Positions 9,354 to 19,186 of a stretch of DNA of 64,000 nucleotides are shown piece by piece. Source of the DNA: Geomicrobium sp. JCM 19038 (lineage in GTDB: Bacteria; Bacillota; Bacilli; Bacillales; Marinococcaceae); the NCBI RefSeq assembly GCF_000698125.1, contig NZ_BAXA01000015.1:1-64000 (forward strand). The letters are read 5' to 3'. The position numbers were made by a program, and so were the translations under genes. Position 1 is the stretch's first letter. Each line of letters opens with the position of its first letter. The notes under the pieces are model-generated. The model had not been told where the DNA came from, made no database searches, and was given only the letters and a program-made list of their open reading frames with translations.

Positions 9354-9839
9354 TTAATGAGTAATGTGTGGGAGTAAGCGTTCAACAAAGCGTGTGAGTA
9401 GTTCGCCTTCTTCTTCAGTAAAGCGTGATTTTTCTGGAGAATCAATGTCAAGTACACCAATTACCTCATCATTTACGACGATCGGAACGACGACTTCCGA
9501 TTGTGAAGCAGCGTCACAGGCAATATGGCCAGGGAACTGATGAACATCTTGAATGACTTGCGTTTCTTTCGTTTCTGCAGCTGTTCCGCAAACACCTTTA
9601 CCGACAGCAATGCGTACGCAAGCAGGTAAGCCTTGGAAAGGACCTAATACAAGTTCTCCGTCTTTCATTAGATAGAACCCGACCCAATTCGTACGATCTA
9701 GAAATTGATTTAACAGTGCTGATGCGTTTGACATGTTGGCAGTATTGTCCGTCTCATCTTCAAGTAATGCATCTAATTGCTTGTAAAGCATTTCGTATTT
9801 CTTTTGCAAACTTCCATCATAAGTGACAGGTTCAAACAT
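9354..9839 (-). CDS. ytsP: Free methionine-(R)-sulfoxide reductase (GAF domain)
   Basis: Repairs free methionine R-sulfoxide using a GAF-domain fold. 161 residues, the family norm. The three conserved cysteines are C74 (LPACVRIAVG), C84 (KGVCGTAA) and C108 (GHIACDAAS), and the substrate-pocket segment SEVVVPI is present. It is divergent from refZ, as for ytsP and yttP in B. subtilis. Confidence 0.93.
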   Translation of the reverse strand: MFEPVTYDGSLQKKYEMLYKQLDALLEDETDNTANMSNASALLNQFLDRTNWVGFYLMKDGELVLGPFQGLPACVRIAVGKGVCGTAAETKETQVIQDVHQFPGHIACDAASQSEVVVPIVVNDEVIGVLDIDSPEKSRFTEEEGELLTRFVERLLPHITH

Positions 9840-9987
9840 AAAAAGTACCCCTCTCCATTTCTTTCTTGTCTAAAGGAATTATAACATGTAGAACGAGCAG
9901 ACATATAGTCGTAAAGCTTTTGCAGGAAGTATGCCTTTCAAAAAGAATGATTAACGATACGGTCATCTATTGAGAGGAGTGTTTGAA

Positions 9988-10635
9988 TTGACGAATGCTG
10001 CAAGCACGAAAACAAAAGAAGCGGTGATTACAGCCGCAGTAGACCTCTTTATGACGCGAGGGTACAACGGAACTTCTGTACGAGCGGTTGCAGACAAAGC
10101 GAAGGTCAATGTCGCATTAATCTCCTATTACTTTGGCGGGAAAAAAGGTCTGTTAGAAACGATTTTAAATGACTATTTAATTGGCTATTTAGAAGCCATT
10201 GAAGATGGAATTCGACGTGAGACATCAAGCTTTGATCGATTGCTCGCCATGGTCGAGTCGGCAATGGAATACCAACGAACCCATCACCGCAAAGCAAGAC
10301 TTGTTTTACGCGAAATGACACTCGATTCAATGCTCGTTCGCGAAGTGATGGCAAGTTATTTTATGAAAGAAAAACATTATTTTTCGCTTGTATATGAACA
10401 AGGTCGAAAGCAAGGTGTTTTTACACAAATGCGTAAAGAATGGGCAATTCTACATTTACGTGGCATGATTACGATGCCATTTCTTCATGCGCAATACATT
10501 CGTGAAGTGTTTCATCTAGAACCAAATGACGACACCTTTGTTATACACTACATGAAACACGTGAAGCAGTTCATCGAACTGCAATTGTGTAAAGATCATA
10601 AAACGAAGGACTTGCCTCTACCGATGATGATTTAA
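9988..10635 (+). CDS. refZ: TetR-family regulator RefZ (regulator of FtsZ)
   Basis: DNA-binding protein that in B. subtilis helps place FtsZ and capture the chromosome during sporulation. The N-terminal HTH is at about residues 10-55 (FMTRGYNGTSVRAVADKAKVN, with ISYYFGGKKGL), followed by a helical effector/dimer domain. TTG at 9988 is chosen as start because GAGGAG lies eight bases upstream; the TTG at 9970 has no such site. About 215 residues. It converges on hisJ with a four-base overlap of the gene ends. Name assigned by family plus gene order. Confidence 0.85.
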   Translation: MTNAASTKTKEAVITAAVDLFMTRGYNGTSVRAVADKAKVNVALISYYFGGKKGLLETILNDYLIGYLEAIEDGIRRETSSFDRLLAMVESAMEYQRTHHRKARLVLREMTLDSMLVREVMASYFMKEKHYFSLVYEQGRKQGVFTQMRKEWAILHLRGMITMPFLHAQYIREVFHLEPNDDTFVIHYMKHVKQFIELQLCKDHKTKDLPLPMMI

Positions 10636-11443
10636 TACAGTGTCGGTGAGCCAAGTGGGAAAGTACGTAACGTTTCGTATCCTTGGGCAATGCCAGTTGG
10701 ATGGTGGGCATCAGAGCCATAAACGAGTGGAATCCTCTGTTTCGTTGCTTCATTCAGAATAAACGTCGGAGGATAAGGCTCTAAGCATTTTGGTTTGATT
10801 GTGCCTGCCCCATTGGTATCAATTGCGTAATTGTATGCTTTGATTTGGTATAACACTTGTAAAAGCCAAGCTTCGTCATTTGGAAGGGTGAAATTTCGCT
10901 GGAATTTTCTTACAAGACTCGGGTGGCCAATTCGGGTCGGTTTATAACGACCTAAATTTGCATGAATAGAGTTCGTGACAGTTTCATAATAACGACGAAC
11001 GCCCCGTTCGACCGACCCTGCTTGTTCATAGAAAAGTTGGAAAGCTTGTTCACTAAAATCAATACAGTGGTAGTGATCTTTCGTTTTTACAAAATGGACG
11101 GATAGAATTGCGTCATCAAGCTTAGGCCCGTATTCATCCAATAATTCCTTCGTTTCTTCTTCATACCCTTCAATAAAATCGACTTCTAATCCGATATTAA
11201 TCGTGAAATGATGTTCATATTCTTTCTTGATCTGTTGCAAGTCCTCTAAGTAATGAGGAAGTTGTGCAAGTGACATCCCACTATCTTGTTTTGGCGTCGG
11301 GTCAACAAATGAGTGAGGCAAAGGAGCGTGTTCACAGAAAGTAGCCCCTTGAAACCCTTGACGTCTCAACGCGTCAACATAATCTATAAAAGAAGCTGAA
11401 CTGCATGGGGGCAGTAAGGTGTATGAACATGTCCATCATACAT
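10632..11443 (-). CDS. hisJ: Histidinol-phosphatase, PHP family, frame broken near 11403
   Basis: Removes phosphate from L-histidinol phosphate in histidine synthesis. PHP motifs: DGHVHTPYCPH at the N-terminus, TFCEHAPLPHSF, NIGLEVDFIEG, ILSVHF and YGSDAHHP near the end. The start is ATG 11443 behind a good GGAGG. The frame breaks at about 11403: reading CATGCAGT as CATGGCAGT restores CPHGSSASFIDYVDALRRQGF and about 270 residues. A shorter start at 11369 would lose the first metal ligands. Confidence 0.93.
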
Positions 11444-11540
11444 ATGAAAATTTCCTCCTATTCGGCTTTTGTTTTCCTATTTATGAGGCTTACATGTTAA
11501 TATAGTAAATAGACACAAAGATTACCATAAAAGATTTCTA

Positions 11541-11566
11541 TGATTCTCATTAACGATAATGATAAG
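11541..11566. promoter_or_regulatory. Fur-box-like palindrome between hisJ and ezrA
   Basis: The sequence contains GATAATGATAAG (11555-11566) preceded by an imperfect inverted half TGATTCTCATTA (11541-11552). This resembles the Fur consensus GATAATGATAATCATTATC. It ends ten bases before a TATAAT (11576-11581) that could be the ezrA -10 box. Similarity only; ezrA and hisJ are not known Fur targets. Confidence 0.3.
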
Positions 11567-11654
11567 TAGGGTTTTTATAATTACATAAAACGGAATAAAG
11601 TACGATTGAACATCACACAACGATCAGTTGTATGAACATATTGGGGTGAGCGAA

Positions 11655-13385
11655 ATGTTTACGATTATAGTCATCGCCATCGGACTCCTTTTAGTTGCTG
11701 GAATTGCCTATGGCGCTTGGTTTAGACGGAAAATCTATCAACGTGTTGATGCGCTTGATAAGCGGAAGAATGCAGTTATGAATGAGCCAATTGCAGATGA
11801 GATTAGTCGTGTGAAAGGACTAACGATTTCTGGAGAAACCGAGCAGAACTTTGAACGCTGGCGTAGTGCTTGGGATACGATTGTCGAAGATCGTTTTCAA
11901 GAAATAGAGCTTCAGCTTTTTGATATTGAAGAAGCGGCTAACAAATACCAATTCAAAAAAGCGAATGAAGCGATTGACCGCGCATCAGAGAATCTCGACC
12001 ATGTTGAAAGCGAGATCGCTTTAATTCGAAGTGAAGTCGATGAGCTCGTAAGTAGTGAGCAACAAAATCGCAATGAAATTGATGATGTATCTGATCGCCT
12101 TAAAGATACAAGAGCGTTACTATCAAGACAAAGCCGCGCCTTAGGTGAAGCGGGTGCTACGATTCAAGAACACGTTGAACAGTGCAAAGAAGAGCTTGAA
12201 GCGTATTTCGAAGATACGAAGGCTGGGAACTATATGAGTGCCCGCAAACGTCTTATTGCGATAACAGAACAGATTGAACAAGTGAATACGTGGTTAGAAA
12301 CCATTCCCGGTCAATTAGTCGAAATTAATGTCAACATTCCTAGTGAATTGAATCAGATCGTTGCTGGAATGGATGAGATGGAAGAGAACGGTTTTGATTT
12401 AAGCCATTTCACGCTCAAAGAAGACGTAGCGGAATTACGTGAACTTCTACCGAACATCAAAGATGAAACGGAGAAGTTGCACGTTGATTATGCCGAAGAG
12501 AAGATTAAAGTTGTTAAACAACAGATTGAAGAAATGTACGATACACTTGAGCAAGAAGTAGATGCTAGAAGCGTAGTTGAAAAGCAAGTACAAGAGCTTC
12601 GTAAGCGATTCATTCAAGTGAATGAGGGCATCGTGCAGTTAGAGCAAGAACAAAGTAGGGTGAAAGAAAGCTACCATTTGCCCGAACGAGAACACAATGT
12701 GTACGAGCAAGTTCTTAAAGAACTACAAGATACTGAAAAAGAGCAACGTGTATTTCAAGATCTTCATGAACATCGTAAACAGTCGTTCATTGACTTAAAA
12801 GCAACACTTTCTCGTCATGAAGAGAGAATTGTAACGATTGAAAACGATGTGAAAGAATCAATGGTTCGATTGGAAGAGTTACGAAGCGATGAATTGAAAG
12901 CTTATGAAGAGCTTGCCCTTCTTCGGAAGAAAATTATGGAAGTGCAAATGAAGATACAAAAAAGCCACTTACCAGCCGTACCTGAGGTGCTCGTATCAGA
13001 ACTTGATCAAGCCAAGAGAGAATTAGAGAAGGCAACTGCTTTGCTTGAGATGACTCCACTTGAGATGAAGGCTGTAAAGGACGCTTTAGAGCTTGGTCAA
13101 CATCAAGTAGGAAAAGCGGTTATGACGGTGCAAACTACCATTCAGTCGGCTGCGTGGGCAGAGCGCTTGTTGCAATTTGGAAACCGGTACCGCAATCAAT
13201 ACCCAGCGCTATTAGATGAACTGCATTCTGGTGAATGGGAGTTTAGAAATGGGTTCTATGAAGAGGCAATTGAACGATTAACAGATGTTTTAAATCGCCA
13301 CGTACCAGTTGCACTAAGCCAATTAGAATCAGCATGGGATGAAGAAACAGACAAAGAAGAAACGAAACAATATCAAAACGTATAA
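11655..13385 (+). CDS. ezrA: Septation ring formation regulator EzrA
   Basis: Membrane-anchored coiled-coil protein of the divisome that limits FtsZ ring assembly to mid-cell. 576 residues. One N-terminal membrane segment at about 1-24 (MFTIIVIAIGLLLVAGIAYG) is followed by long heptad-rich helices; near the C-terminus a conserved block FGNRYRNQYPALLDEL contains the NRYR patch typical of EzrA. ATG 11655 is chosen since the membrane segment begins directly there and GGGGTGAG is upstream. An acidic tail ends the protein. Followed by a hairpin. Confidence 0.95.
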   Translation: MFTIIVIAIGLLLVAGIAYGAWFRRKIYQRVDALDKRKNAVMNEPIADEISRVKGLTISGETEQNFERWRSAWDTIVEDRFQEIELQLFDIEEAANKYQFKKANEAIDRASENLDHVESEIALIRSEVDELVSSEQQNRNEIDDVSDRLKDTRALLSRQSRALGEAGATIQEHVEQCKEELEAYFEDTKAGNYMSARKRLIAITEQIEQVNTWLETIPGQLVEINVNIPSELNQIVAGMDEMEENGFDLSHFTLKEDVAELRELLPNIKDETEKLHVDYAEEKIKVVKQQIEEMYDTLEQEVDARSVVEKQVQELRKRFIQVNEGIVQLEQEQSRVKESYHLPEREHNVYEQVLKELQDTEKEQRVFQDLHEHRKQSFIDLKATLSRHEERIVTIENDVKESMVRLEELRSDELKAYEELALLRKKIMEVQMKIQKSHLPAVPEVLVSELDQAKRELEKATALLEMTPLEMKAVKDALELGQHQVGKAVMTVQTTIQSAAWAERLLQFGNRYRNQYPALLDELHSGEWEFRNGFYEEAIERLTDVLNRHVPVALSQLESAWDEETDKEETKQYQNV

Positions 13386-13389
13386 ACGT

Positions 13390-13420
13390 AGCGCGGGGCC
13401 ATTCGTCCCGCGCTTATCTT
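13390..13420 (+). terminator. Terminator-like hairpin after ezrA
   Basis: AGCGCGGG (13390-13397) pairs with CCCGCGCT (13407-13414); the following TATCTTT is a weak T run. Confidence 0.65.
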
Positions 13421-13433
13421 TGACTAAAAAGTG

Positions 13434-13442
13434 TGCTATAAT
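13434..13442 (+). promoter_or_regulatory. Extended -10 promoter of nifZ-thiI
   Basis: TGCTATAAT at 13434-13442 is an extended -10 box about 40 bases before the nifZ ATG. No good -35 lies 17 bases upstream. Confidence 0.55.
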
Positions 13443-13484
13443 GTTCTGCTGGATAGAAAGCGACATTTGTGAGGTGGCTTCACA

Positions 13485-14636
13485 ATGATATATTTAGATA
13501 ATAGCTCAACTACGAAACCGTACGCTGAGGTTATGAATACATTTACGAAAGCAAGCATCGACTATTTTGGGAACCCTTCTTCATTACACAATCAAGGGTC
13601 AAAGAGCGAGCAACTAATTAGAGAAGCAAGGCGATCGATCGCAAAGCAGTTATCAATTTTCCCTCAAGAGATCGTGTTTACTTCTGGAGGATCAGAAGGG
13701 AACAACCTCGCGATTAAAGGGGCAGCTTTTACAAGACAAGATCGTGGAAAGCACTTGATTACAACTGCAATTGAACATCCTTCGGTATTAGAAACGTTTC
13801 AATACCTAGAATCGCTAGGCTTTACAGTTACGTACTTGCCGGTTAATCGTGAAGGTCTTGTATCCGTTCAATCTGTTATGGATGCAATCACAGAAGAAAC
13901 GATTCTCGTATCCATCATGCATGTGAATCATGAAACTGGAGCCGTTCAACCAATCGAAGCGATTGGACAAAAGCTAAAAGACATTGAAAAGATACGCTTT
14001 CATGTTGATCATGTGCAAGGTTTCTTAAAAGTCCCTCTTAATTTTCATACAGCCGGAATCGATCTATGCACGATATCTGGTCATAAGATTCACAGTGTGA
14101 AAGGAAGCGGCTTTTTATTTGTGAGAGATACTGTTACGCTCGTTCCTCTTATCCACGGTGGCGGTCAAGAATTTGGTGTACGTTCTGGAACCGAAAACGT
14201 TCCTGCGATTGCGGCATTAACGAAGGCGATTCGCTTGTCTTTAATGAAGCGTGACGAACAGCTTCAACATGTACAAACACTAAAAACATTCTTAATGGAG
14301 CAATTGCGACAACGTATGGGTATGCATTTGAACACGCCAAACGAGCCGAGTGCGCCTCATATCGTAAACGTATCAATTGATGGAACAAAACCAGAAGTAC
14401 TCATTCAAGCATTAAGCAAACAAAGCATCTATGTTTCTTCAAAGTCGGCATGCTCATCAAAGCAAAAAAGTGCAAGTGCTGTACTATATGAGCAGTTTCA
14501 AGATCTAACAAGGGCTTCTACGGCACTACGCATGAGCCTATCGTATGAAACGACGAGAAGTGAAATCGTGACCTTTCTAGAAGCTCTTGATGAAATGGTA
14601 GCTGAAGTTCGAACGATAAAGGAAGTGAAGTTGTGA
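13485..14636 (+). CDS. nifZ: Cysteine desulfurase, tRNA thiolation type
   Basis: PLP enzyme that takes sulfur from cysteine as a persulfide. 383 residues. The PLP lysine is K201 (TISGHKIHS) and the persulfide cysteine is C323 (SKSACSSK); NHETGAVQP and HVDHVQGF are the cofactor-contact segments. It overlaps thiI by four bases (GTGA), so the two are translationally coupled. In B. subtilis NifZ supplies sulfur to ThiI for 4-thiouridine in tRNA, which fits this pair. Confidence 0.95.
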   Translation: MIYLDNSSTTKPYAEVMNTFTKASIDYFGNPSSLHNQGSKSEQLIREARRSIAKQLSIFPQEIVFTSGGSEGNNLAIKGAAFTRQDRGKHLITTAIEHPSVLETFQYLESLGFTVTYLPVNREGLVSVQSVMDAITEETILVSIMHVNHETGAVQPIEAIGQKLKDIEKIRFHVDHVQGFLKVPLNFHTAGIDLCTISGHKIHSVKGSGFLFVRDTVTLVPLIHGGGQEFGVRSGTENVPAIAALTKAIRLSLMKRDEQLQHVQTLKTFLMEQLRQRMGMHLNTPNEPSAPHIVNVSIDGTKPEVLIQALSKQSIYVSSKSACSSKQKSASAVLYEQFQDLTRASTALRMSLSYETTRSEIVTFLEALDEMVAEVRTIKEVKL

Positions 14637-15834
14637 AAGTCGATCATATACTCGTTCGTTACGGTGAAATTGCCCTTAAGGGCAAAAATCGTAATGAGTT
14701 TGAACAAATTTTAAAAGGGAACATAAATCAAGCAATACGGGAAATTGGTTCTGCACGTGCAAAGCGAATTTTTGGCCGTTTGATCGTTGAAGTGGGCGAT
14801 GAAGACGATGCTAACCAGATCATGGCGCGTCTTCAAAATATATTCGGGATCGTCTCGTTATCAAAAGCAGTAAAAACGACGAGAGAACTTGAAGATATTC
14901 AAAAAGCAGCGCTTTATATGATGAACGAAGACTTGACCGCAAAAACATTTAAAGTGACGGCAAGGCGTTCCTATAAACAAACGCCATTAAACTCACAAGA
15001 AATGAACTACGAAATCGGATCGTATGTCTTAAGAAACACAGAACATCTAACGGTCGATGTTCATAACCCCGATGTTGAATTGCACGTTGAGGTGCGCGAG
15101 CACGGTACGTACTTGAGTGCAGGTCGTGTGATGGGAAGAGGAGGCCTTCCTGTCGGAAGTTCAGGTAAAACGATGCTTCTATTGTCTGGTGGTATTGATA
15201 GTCCAGTTGCAGGATACCTAGCCATGAAGCGCGGTGCGGTTGTAGAAGCCGTTCACTTTCATAGTCCTCCGTATACGAATGAGCGAGCGAAACAAAAAGT
15301 GATAGATCTTGCGAAACAGATGGCTGTTTACGGTGGTGCCGTTCGGTTGCACCTTATTCCCTTTACAAAGGTGCAACAAGAAATCCATCAAAAAATTCCA
15401 TCTTATTATGCGATGACAATCACGAGACGGATGATGATGAGAATCTCAGAACAAGTCGCGCATGAACAGCGAGCACTCGCGCTCGTAAATGGCGAGAGCT
15501 CGGTCAAGTCGCATCACAAACACTAGAAAGCATCCACGCCATTGAAGAAGCAAGCTCGCTTCCGGTGTTGCGTCCACTCGTTACAATGGACAAAACCGAA
15601 GTGATGGACATCGCGATGGAAATCGGCACGTATGAAACGTCGATTTTGCCGTATGAAGATTGTTGTACAATTTTCTTACCTCAAGAATCGAAAACAAAGC
15701 CGAAGCTTGAAAAAGCAAAAATGTTTGAGACGAACCTTGATATTGAAGATTTAGTAAGTCAATCGCTTGCAGGAAAAGAAACGATGCTCATTAAACACCA
15801 AGACAGCACGGATGAGTTTGATGATTTGTTATAA
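14633..15834 (+). CDS. thiI: tRNA 4-thiouridine synthase ThiI, frame broken near 15500
   Basis: Adenylates uridine 8 of tRNA and transfers sulfur to it; may also help thiamine synthesis. GTG start 14633 overlaps the nifZ stop. A ferredoxin-like/THUMP region (to about residue 165) precedes the PP-loop LLSGGIDSPVAG. No C-terminal rhodanese domain, as in other Bacilli. The break lies at 15498-15502: GAGAGCTCGG should read GAGAGCCTCGG, restoring NGESLGQVASQTLES. Restored length is 400 residues. Confidence 0.95.
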
Positions 15835-15876
15835 AAGGTGAGTAGCTTGGCGACCTTTTTGGTTGCCAAGCACCTT
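15835..15876 (+). terminator. Two-tier hairpin between thiI and the amidohydrolase gene
   Basis: Inner stem GCTTGGCGACC/GGTTGCCAAGC with loop TTTTT, outer stem AAGGTG/CACCTT (15835-15876). No T run follows, so it may be a processing or attenuation structure. It begins one base after the thiI stop. Confidence 0.5.
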
Positions 15877-15890
15877 ACATTGAGGAGGAA

Positions 15891-17498
15891 ATGATGGGTA
15901 CGTTGTATTTTAATGGTAAATTCTATTCATTAACGTCAGAACATTCTAGATTTGATGCGTTGTTCTCAGAAGACGGAACAATTGTAGAACTCGGATCGAA
16001 AGAAGACCTTCAAGCGAAATATCATGACAGAGTGACCGAGTACTTTGACTACAAAGGAAAAACGATTATTCCGGGTCTCGTAGACAGTCATGCACATATG
16101 TTAGGGTATGGTTTTCAACAACTACGCCTTGATCTTTCTCAAGTGAAAAGTCGTGAGGGAGTGTTTTCGAAGTTAGAAGAGAAGGCACAAACGCTACAAT
16201 CAGGCGACTGGTTAATTGCCGAAGGTTGGAATGAGAATGAGTGGGAGGTTGCTACGGTTATTCACCGACGAGAACTTGATGAACGGTTTCCAGATCGGCC
16301 AGTTATGCTCACCCGCATTTGTCGTCATGCGATGATTGTTAATTCAAAAGCGTTAGCGCTTGCTGGGTTAACCAACGAATCTCCGGATTCAAGTGGTGGG
16401 GTTATTGGTCGTGATGAAGATGGGCTTAATGGTTTGCTTCTTGAAGAGGCGCAAGATATAATACATGCTGTGCGCCCAAGGTATACGAACGACACGATGA
16501 ACCGTGCGTTAACAGCAGCGTATGAGCAAATGGTTACAATGGGCCTAACTGGGGTACATACTGAAGACTTAGCTTATTACAATTCTCCTGCGTCTGTCAT
16601 TGACACATATCGTGAGGTAATTGAAGGAGACACCCGCAAATTCCGCGTTCACCACCTCGTACATCATGATGCGGTGGATGAGTGGCTTGAATTAAAACGG
16701 GGAACGAAACTTGCAAATGAATACCAAACTTTTGGGAGCATGAAGATTTTTGCGGACGGCTCTCTTGGTGGACATTCGGCATGGCTATCAGTACCTTACG
16801 TTGGAGAAGAAAGTAATGTAGGAGTGCCCATTCATCGAGATGATGAATTAGAAGCGTTAATTGTAAAAGCGCGAAACTTATCGATGACGATCGCCGTACA
16901 TGTAATTGGAGATCAGGCTCTTGACCAAACGATTCGTATACTTAAAAAGCATCCACCGAACTACCCGGAAAAAGATCGACTGATTCATTTGCAAATCGTT
17001 CGAGCCGACCTTATGGAAGAATTAAAAGCGATGCCAGTTGTGCTTGATCTTCAACCACAATTTACAGTTTCTGATTTTCCGTGGGTCCGTACGATTGTCG
17101 ATGAAGCGTTGCTTGAGCACGCGTATGCATGGAAAACGCTATTAGCGAATAAAATTGCTTGTGCAGGGGGTTCTGATGCACCAATTGAAATTCCAGACCC
17201 TAGAATTGGCATTCACGCTGCTGTGACAAGGAGAGCAAGAGGAGAATCGAGTGCCCGTTTTAAGCCTGAACAGTGCTTATCCATTTACGAATCGTTTCGC
17301 CTTTATACGTCCGGTAGTGCGTCTGCAATTGGGAAAGAAGAGCAGTTTGGACAATTAGCTCCTGGGTATGCAAGTGATTTTACCGTGTTTCATGAAGATC
17401 CTTTTCAATTTACGGAGGATCAGTACGATGAGCTTTTAGATCTTAAGGTCGCTTATACGATCGTTAACGACAAAGTCGTGTTTGCAAAAGAGGTTTAA
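15891..17498 (+). CDS. Amidohydrolase family protein (YtcJ-like)
   Basis: Metal-dependent hydrolase of the amidohydrolase_3 group, 535 residues. The N-terminal beta domain is followed by the TIM barrel: VDSHAHMLG supplies the HxH ligands, KIFADGSLGG the middle strand, VHVIGDQALD a histidine ligand, and GGSDAPIE the catalytic Asp near the end. Start at ATG 15891 (or 15894) behind AGGAGG. The substrate is unknown; relatives hydrolyse N-acyl or cyclic amides. It sits 18 bases before sppA, possibly in one transcript with sppA and yteJ. Confidence 0.9.
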   Translation: MMGTLYFNGKFYSLTSEHSRFDALFSEDGTIVELGSKEDLQAKYHDRVTEYFDYKGKTIIPGLVDSHAHMLGYGFQQLRLDLSQVKSREGVFSKLEEKAQTLQSGDWLIAEGWNENEWEVATVIHRRELDERFPDRPVMLTRICRHAMIVNSKALALAGLTNESPDSSGGVIGRDEDGLNGLLLEEAQDIIHAVRPRYTNDTMNRALTAAYEQMVTMGLTGVHTEDLAYYNSPASVIDTYREVIEGDTRKFRVHHLVHHDAVDEWLELKRGTKLANEYQTFGSMKIFADGSLGGHSAWLSVPYVGEESNVGVPIHRDDELEALIVKARNLSMTIAVHVIGDQALDQTIRILKKHPPNYPEKDRLIHLQIVRADLMEELKAMPVVLDLQPQFTVSDFPWVRTIVDEALLEHAYAWKTLLANKIACAGGSDAPIEIPDPRIGIHAAVTRRARGESSARFKPEQCLSIYESFRLYTSGSASAIGKEEQFGQLAPGYASDFTVFHEDPFQFTEDQYDELLDLKVAYTIVNDKVVFAKEV

Positions 17499-17516
17499 CT
17501 TAGAGGAGGAAATACT

Positions 17517-18512
17517 GTGACAGTAAAACGTTGGATTGCTCTTGCTGTTGCAGCAATTGTACTAGTCGTTTCATCGATGTTTCAATTTTTTAGTGCAATT
17601 GCTTCAACGAATTTATCTGACATGTTCGAACTTGATGGAGGCGATTTTCGTCAGGAGATTATGGAAACAGGAACGAACGGTCAAATTGCCGTCATTGACT
17701 TAGATGGCATGATTATGGATACAGGTTCTCAAGGAGGTCTTTTTGCAGGAGGCGGCTATGATCACCGTGTGTTTATGCAAATGTTAGAAGTCGCTGCCGA
17801 AGACGCAAGCGTCGATGGTATTGTCATTAACGTAAACACGCCAGGTGGAGGCGTCGTTGAAAGTGCAGCGATTCATGATCGAATTGTGCGAGCACAAGAA
17901 GAATTTGATACAGAAGTATATGTATCAATGGGTAGTATGGCAGCTTCTGGTGGTTATTATATTGCTGCACCTGCAGACTACATCTCGGCACATTCGGGCA
18001 CGATTACCGGCTCAATTGGTGTTATTATGGACAGCATCAACTTTGCCGAACTTGCTGAAGAGTGGGGAATTAGCCACAACGTTATTAAATCTGGCGAGTA
18101 CAAAGACATCATGAGTCCCACTCGTGAAATGACATCAGAAGAAGAGCAACTGCTACAGGACATGGTCGATGACATGTTTGAAGAGTTTGTCGAGGTTGTC
18201 GTCAACGGTCGCGATGATCTTACTGAAAGCGAAGTGCGAGAACTTGCTCAAGGGCAATTATTCACTGGAAATCAAGCGCTAGAAAACGGCTTAATTGATG
18301 GCGTTGGTGATCTTGAACATACAATTGATCAAATGCAAGAGAACTTAGATCTTAATGCGACAGTCGTACATTACACGACAGATTTTGGAGTCGGTTCAAT
18401 TTGGGGACTTGCGGCGGAAACACTTGCAAGTGAGCGTGTAACGATGAATCAACTCGAGCAATTGATTACACATTCAAATGCACCACGCTTAATGTATCTC
18501 TATCAAGACTAA
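17517..18512 (+). CDS. sppA: Signal peptide peptidase SppA
   Basis: Membrane serine protease that degrades cleaved signal peptides. 331 residues from a GTG start behind GAGGAGG. One membrane segment near residues 6-28. The Ser/Lys dyad is S144 in GSMAASGGYYIAA and K196 in SGEYKDIMSP, as for the B. subtilis enzyme. The order sppA then yteJ is conserved in Bacilli. Confidence 0.95.
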   Translation: MTVKRWIALAVAAIVLVVSSMFQFFSAIASTNLSDMFELDGGDFRQEIMETGTNGQIAVIDLDGMIMDTGSQGGLFAGGGYDHRVFMQMLEVAAEDASVDGIVINVNTPGGGVVESAAIHDRIVRAQEEFDTEVYVSMGSMAASGGYYIAAPADYISAHSGTITGSIGVIMDSINFAELAEEWGISHNVIKSGEYKDIMSPTREMTSEEEQLLQDMVDDMFEEFVEVVVNGRDDLTESEVRELAQGQLFTGNQALENGLIDGVGDLEHTIDQMQENLDLNATVVHYTTDFGVGSIWGLAAETLASERVTMNQLEQLITHSNAPRLMYLYQD

Positions 18513-18521
18513 AGGAGTGGA

Positions 18522-19085
18522 ATGATGGATTACACATACGATGAAGAAAATCGATACGATCGACAGCCTCATCAAACCGATCATGAACCTCCTAAGCAAG
18601 AGGCAATGCAAAAAACGGTTGAAGAGAGCATTTATGCAGGTTTTTGGATTCGTCTATGGGCGTATTTATTAGACTTGCTCATTGTTGGTGCAGTAAATGG
18701 AATACTCATTACGCCAATCTTTATGTTTATGGACTCAAATCCTACGTTGTTAAGCATCTTTACAATTCAAGGATTGTTAACGGCAACGATGGCTTACGTA
18801 TACTTTGCAGTTATGACGAGATATCTCGGTCAAACGCTCGGTAAGATGGCGTTTGGATTACGAGTTGTTCGAGCAGACGGAGCGAAGGTGCGTTGGTCAG
18901 ATGTGTTTTTCCGTGAAGTGCCGGGGCGTATGATTCACCGAGTACTTGTCATTACAAACCTGATGTACATCGTCGTAGGTGTGCATCCAGAAAAGGCTGG
19001 CGTTCATGATTTACTTGCTGATACGAGAGTGATTCGTGATACGAAAATTCCTGCCGATCGAGACGAAGACGAAGAAGATGAATAG
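18522..19085 (+). CDS. yteJ: RDD family membrane protein YteJ
   Basis: 187 residues. A charged N-terminus of about 40 residues leads into a two- to three-helix RDD domain (WIRLWAYLLDLLIVG, then TRYLGQTLGKMAFGLRVVRADG, then HDLLADTRVI). In B. subtilis SppA and YteJ act together in protection against lantibiotic-like peptides, with YteJ limiting SppA. ATG 18522 or 18525 are both possible behind AAAGGAG. Acidic C-terminal tail. Confidence 0.9.
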   Translation: MMDYTYDEENRYDRQPHQTDHEPPKQEAMQKTVEESIYAGFWIRLWAYLLDLLIVGAVNGILITPIFMFMDSNPTLLSIFTIQGLLTATMAYVYFAVMTRYLGQTLGKMAFGLRVVRADGAKVRWSDVFFREVPGRMIHRVLVITNLMYIVVGVHPEKAGVHDLLADTRVIRDTKIPADRDEDEEDE

Positions 19086-19090
19086 TTTGG

Positions 19091-19123
19091 AAACCGGTGC
19101 AATGACGTTGCACCGGTTTTTTT
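19091..19123 (+). terminator. Terminator of the sppA-yteJ unit
   Basis: AAACCGGTGCAA (19091-19102) and TTGCACCGGTTT (19108-19119) with a T run. Confidence 0.9.
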
Positions 19124-19186
19124 CGTTTATACGATTAGTGTTTTGTCGATACTATCAACAGTAGTGTCTAAGAAATGAGGGAAAAA

